Assembly (NCBI GenBank): GCA_950106755.1
Contig: OX467091.1
Coordinates: forward strand, 16,943,538-17,007,537
Length of the DNA: 64,000 nt
DNA from: Climacium dendroides
Lineage: Eukaryota; Streptophyta; Bryopsida; Hypnales; Climaciaceae
Direction: 5' to 3'
In this document: positions 59,787-64,000 of the stretch, piece after piece
Layout of the letters: the number at the start of each line of letters is the position of its first letter
How positions within the stretch are numbered: the stretch's first letter is position 1
Program-made: the position numbers and the translations under genes
Notes under the pieces: model-generated
Databases searched by the model: none
What the model was told of the DNA's origin: nothing
Seen by the model: the letters and a program-made list of their open reading frames with translations, nothing else

Positions 59787-62700
59787 TCGTAAAAAGTTAG
59801 TCCTGTAATTGTAAATGGGTGTCAAAGGAAGGTTTAACTAAGAATAACAAAAAAAATACGGACCCAAACTCCATCGGATCTCAATTTTGGTACTCCAAAG
59901 AGTTTCATCATGTGTTTTTTCCATAACTTCAAACTTGCATTGTATATACTTTACGATTGACTCTAATATTTATTAAAACTTTGAAATTCAATATTTTTTT
60001 ATGCACAAAAAGGTACAAAGACTTGGTTGTGGTGTGAGAAGTTGTGTTCTTGATATGAAGAGAAAGCCTTATGCACAAAGGAGGCAATTCATGGCATTTG
60101 GACATGCGACGTGAAAGAATTTAGATCTCATTAACAAAATAATATAAATAGATTAAATTTATCTCAGATAACAAAATAAGATGAATAGATTAAATTTGGA
60201 TGAAAAAATCGTTATGCCCAATTATGTAAGCAAAATCATATAATTGGACGTAATGACCTAATTGCAAACTAAAACTTGCCCGAGAAATAAATGGACTATT
60301 TTCTAGTAGTGGTTTATAACAATGAAAAAAATAAGAATTTCTTTATAAATTATAGCCAACATTTTTGGATTGTAGTCAAATAATAGAAAATCATGTATAA
60401 ATAAAAACATTGATTGGTGGAGTCTAGGATTTGGGGGGTTTTGAACAAACTTTTTGTAATTGGTCTTGAACTTTTTATTCCATCTTAAGAAACCCCCATC
60501 CATTGTGAAATTCACAAAAAATAGACTATTCCATAAGAAAGGGAGTCAAGAAAAATAGTTTTGAGAAAGATGGAGCTCATTTCTTGTAAATTTCACATTC
60601 TGGGCTTCTTTCTACCATTGGAGTGTTGGAGGACTCATAAACGTTAAATTTGAAAAATTTGAACTTTTTTTTTTGCAAAACTACTTTTTTAAACTCCATC
60701 TTTATAAACTAGTCCAATTTTTGCAAATTTTATATTGTCCCACCCTATCAAATTTCAAACAATATCCAACCAACATTGACCTTTTTTTAATTTTGAAACA
60801 ATCATTGACTAGTTTTGACCATACTAAGTGAAACTTCAAAAAAGAATGGCTTTTGGAAACCAATTTTTATTTAATTAATTTTTAATTAGTAAGATTAGTA
60901 ACACCTTCATTTTTTGAATTGTAACTTTGAAAAAATTATTGAAATGTCAAATTATATGAAGTTTGTATGAAAGTTGGATCTAGTGCAATATAACAGTGAA
61001 AGTCATATTAATGTCATTTGAAAATGATAAGGTCCCTTTCTAGAGTCAAAATTGCATGCCTTCATTGAGTTTGATGATGCTTTCACTTCTCAATATGTGA
61101 GCAGGGAGAAATTAAATTTAGGAGTAGTTTTATTCTATAATTAAAATTAACAATAAAAATAATAAAAAATAGTCTAATGTTAAAAAATTCTAGGTGGCAA
61201 AAATTTCCTCTTCTAAAAATTTTGGCAAACAATAATTCTTGTTTACTCTTGCAACTATTGCAAATTTTCTATGTAGAATTCTAATTTTTATTTTGCCACT
61301 TGACAAAATTTGGCCAAGTCTAGCAAGTAATCTATCCTAAGAGCATCTTCAATGGTTCATCTTTTTTAGCTCATTCTATTGTTTTTGGATGAAAAGTTAG
61401 TAATAAATGTGTTGTCCTATTAAAATATTTCATCTTCAATATATTTCATTTTTGCAATTTTTGCCTATATTCCATTTTTGCATTTTGCCAAATTCTACTA
61501 TTTATCTTAAGAATAGTACATTGACAACATCAATCATGGATGAGATTCTTTTTGCTTTTGCACATTAGAAGACCATTGGTTGGCAATCAAAATACCAGAT
61601 TTCATAGGTGGGGCATACAAGTGATCTACTCTTTAGATTTTAGATACATTTTTTTGCATAGATTAACTTCTGACAAACTATTAAAGATGCTCTATGTACA
61701 TGACCAACAATACACTATTTAATCAATTATGCCATTTTTTGGATGAAAAGCGTTACTCTCTCACCACCAAGCAAATCATGCTACAATGTGGTAACAAATT
61801 GCGTCACTAAACCTCCCAATACACAAGTATTTCCTCTGCATAGACACAACAAAATTTCTATTTAGCAAGGAGAAATTGTAGCAAAGATACATTTGCTTGC
61901 GATTGATTGAAATACAAAATAATGTTATGCATGGATGGAGGTGGGGCAAATAAGAGATTCAAGCATTGAAAAACAACTTGAAAATTTGTCAAGATGAAAA
62001 TTCCTCATAATGGTTGGCTATACTCTAAATAAAATTCATATTCTTAAATTAAAGAGTGTTTTCAAACTTGACACTATGTATTATAGTTGTATATTTTCTT
62101 TTTCTAAATGGAGTATTTTAGAACACAATGTCAATTTCTTTTTAATTTGTTGGTTTTGAACATCTAACTAACCTCCCTAAATTCTCCTTATTTGTAGAAA
62201 TGTAAAACTCATTCATTGCTCCAGCTTACTTTTAAGGAAATAAAAGTAAAAAAAAATTTCTTTATTTTATATACGATTATAGTTGGTATAATCTTTCAAT
62301 TCATAATTTTTTTTAGCTAATGTATAGTCTTTAATTTCAAATATGAATTCAAATTATTCAAAATTTTATTATTGGTGGTAAATAATAGGTTCTTACTAAA
62401 CAAGTTAATTCAATTAACTTGTGAGCTTGAATATTGTGAGATCCTTATTCACAAACTTGAATAATTTTAAATTTTTAGATGAATATTATATAATTAGTGT
62501 AAATCTTTGGATGAAACTAGATAAATTGGATGAAGTGGATGAAAAATGGATGAAAATTTTATAAAAATCACAGTATATGAAATAGTATGAAAATAGAGTG
62601 GACCACACTATATTGAATTTATCTTAAATATTGTATACTATTACATAAATACACCTCACAAATTTTCACATTTAAGGAATTAGTGCAAGTTAGTATTATT

Positions 62701-64000
62701 CAAGGCTTGATGATTGATTTAATTTATATAATGACCAATTTGAAGAGGTGAAAAAAGATACTTCGGAGTATGAAAAAAAAAAATTCTCTCTAGATGTTTA
62801 ATCACACCAATTTGCTCCAAATTTTACACCATGGTAAAAACATTGGATCTTAAAATTGACCACCTATGGTCAAATTTACAAATTTGAATTTACATTTGGA
62901 ATTACACCCTCTACATTAGATAAGAGAGGGCTTGACAACAAAAAATCCACTGACTACAAAATTAGGGACAAAAATTTACACTCATTTTGAGGTGGATGGA
63001 AAAATGAACCTTTTAAAAAATTAAGAAGACTTAGAGTGATGGTTGGGATTCACAAACTTCATAAACAACAAAAATAAGTTTGGATTGGGTAACCAAGGTA
63101 GAAGTATCTAAAACTATCTCATTTTCTATGGACATTGTATTCTTCTATTATTTCTCTAATATTTGTATGGTATAGATTTTCAAAAACCTCTACAAATATT
63201 CAATAGTTCAAATGTCACAAGTAGGTGATTGCAAAAAACACTTGTACAATTTTATGACACACTTTGAGCATTGATTTGTTTTTTGGCTATAACTTTTGCA
63301 TTATATCTCCAAAAGACTCAAGATTCATAGGTAAGGTACTCATGATTAATGTACACTACGCGTATCTTTTTTTCATTTTTCAAAAACATTTTAATATCCA
63401 AAAATAGACCCAATTTTATGTCACACTTGCCAATGGTACTATTTCAAGCCCCAATAAATGAATTTGGAGCTGAAATTTGGAGGGGATGGTATCCTAGTAG
63501 ACTCTAGCTATTGTTCATAGAAATTTTTAAAATAATTAATTGTATATTGTATGGAAGTCTTCAAAGTGAGCTTGCATTTTGAACCATGTAAAATATTCTT
63601 TTGGTGATTCTTTTGGTGAATGACCATCTCCATAGAGTTTTCACAAATGGATCATTTTTATTTTTGTTTTAAACTTTTCATCCTATTTTTTACAAATTAA
63701 AACATCAAAGTATCTATTTTCTTGAGTGATGGCACCTTTTTAGTACTCCTACTTAGAGAATTTTTCTAAGTTTTTCCTTTGGTTGTTACCTTCATCTCAA
63801 AGGTTATACATTGATCGTATTTTTTTTTTTAAAATTTAAAATTTTTTTAAAGTATTCCAAAAAATAAGCATAAGTACTATGAAAACACAACAAAATCAAC
63901 AAGTATTTCTTGTAATCATCCAAGCATATTTCACTCGAAAATCAACTTTCTCTAATTCAAAATTATTTCTTTTAATTCATGATAGACTTCAAAAAGTAAA
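59787..64000. other. AT-rich intergenic stretch to the window end
   Basis: No gene, RNA gene or clear transposon recognised. Short open frames (for example 60303-60515 and 61540-61722) are AT-driven and lack motifs. Confidence 0.45.

Noticed and set aside
1..64000. tRNA or rRNA genes
   Set aside because: I looked for GGTTCRANNCC-type B boxes with matching A boxes and acceptor stems and found none convincing; a covariance-model scan would settle this.

Overview
The window looks like AT-rich nuclear DNA of a land plant (streptophyte). The evidence is spliced genes with GT-AG introns, Arabidopsis-type telomeric repeats (TAAACCC), a GLUTAMINE DUMPER-type protein, a plant LEA-like protein, a Ty3/gypsy retroelement relic, a Stowaway-like MITE and many other small inverted-repeat elements. 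Low gene density, and a gypsy relic that carries a cytosine-methyltransferase-like segment, would suit a non-seed plant such as a moss or another bryophyte or fern-grade lineage. The sequence alone does not fix the species.

Genes, left to right. (1) A complete six-exon DEAD-box RNA helicase of the DBP8/DDX49/RH36 type, minus strand, 1664-4380, with a telo-box cluster in its promoter. (2) A three-exon, Ala/Lys/Asp/Thr-rich LEA-like protein with internal 58/58/47-residue repeats, plus strand, 12155-14513. (3) A two-exon GLUTAMINE DUMPER-like single-pass membrane protein, minus strand, 17479-19084. (4) A gene for the N-terminal multi-pass membrane module of a plant alpha/beta-hydrolase family, minus strand, 56829-57955, with no hydrolase domain visible downstream. 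A GC-rich 5' region lies upstream of it to about 59.5 kb.

Between the genes lies a transposon graveyard. From 24.5 to 29.7 kb (minus strand) is a decayed gypsy element. In reading order it holds remnants of protease, a C5-cytosine-methyltransferase motif I segment, reverse transcriptase, RNase H, integrase and a C-terminal PHD-like finger. A plus-strand solo LTR (28520-28948, 5-bp duplication GGTAT) is nested in the methyltransferase part. Upstream of its TATA box is an array of heat-shock-element-like TTCnnGAAnnTTC motifs. Three copies of a family of about 915-923 bp (4843-5757, 49060-49975, 52549-53471) have short CCYCTAAAGG-type terminal inverted repeats next to TTAA. Two smaller TTAA-flanked elements, a Stowaway-like MITE and several fold-back elements and minisatellites are also present.

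The remaining sequence, especially 37-44 kb and 60-64 kb, is AT-rich and shows nothing I can call a gene. Two gene relics of unknown identity are legible. One is a coiled-coil-like reading frame at 44.5-45.7 kb, broken almost only by single stop codons. The other is a 135-codon frame at 35.3-35.7 kb with one internal stop.
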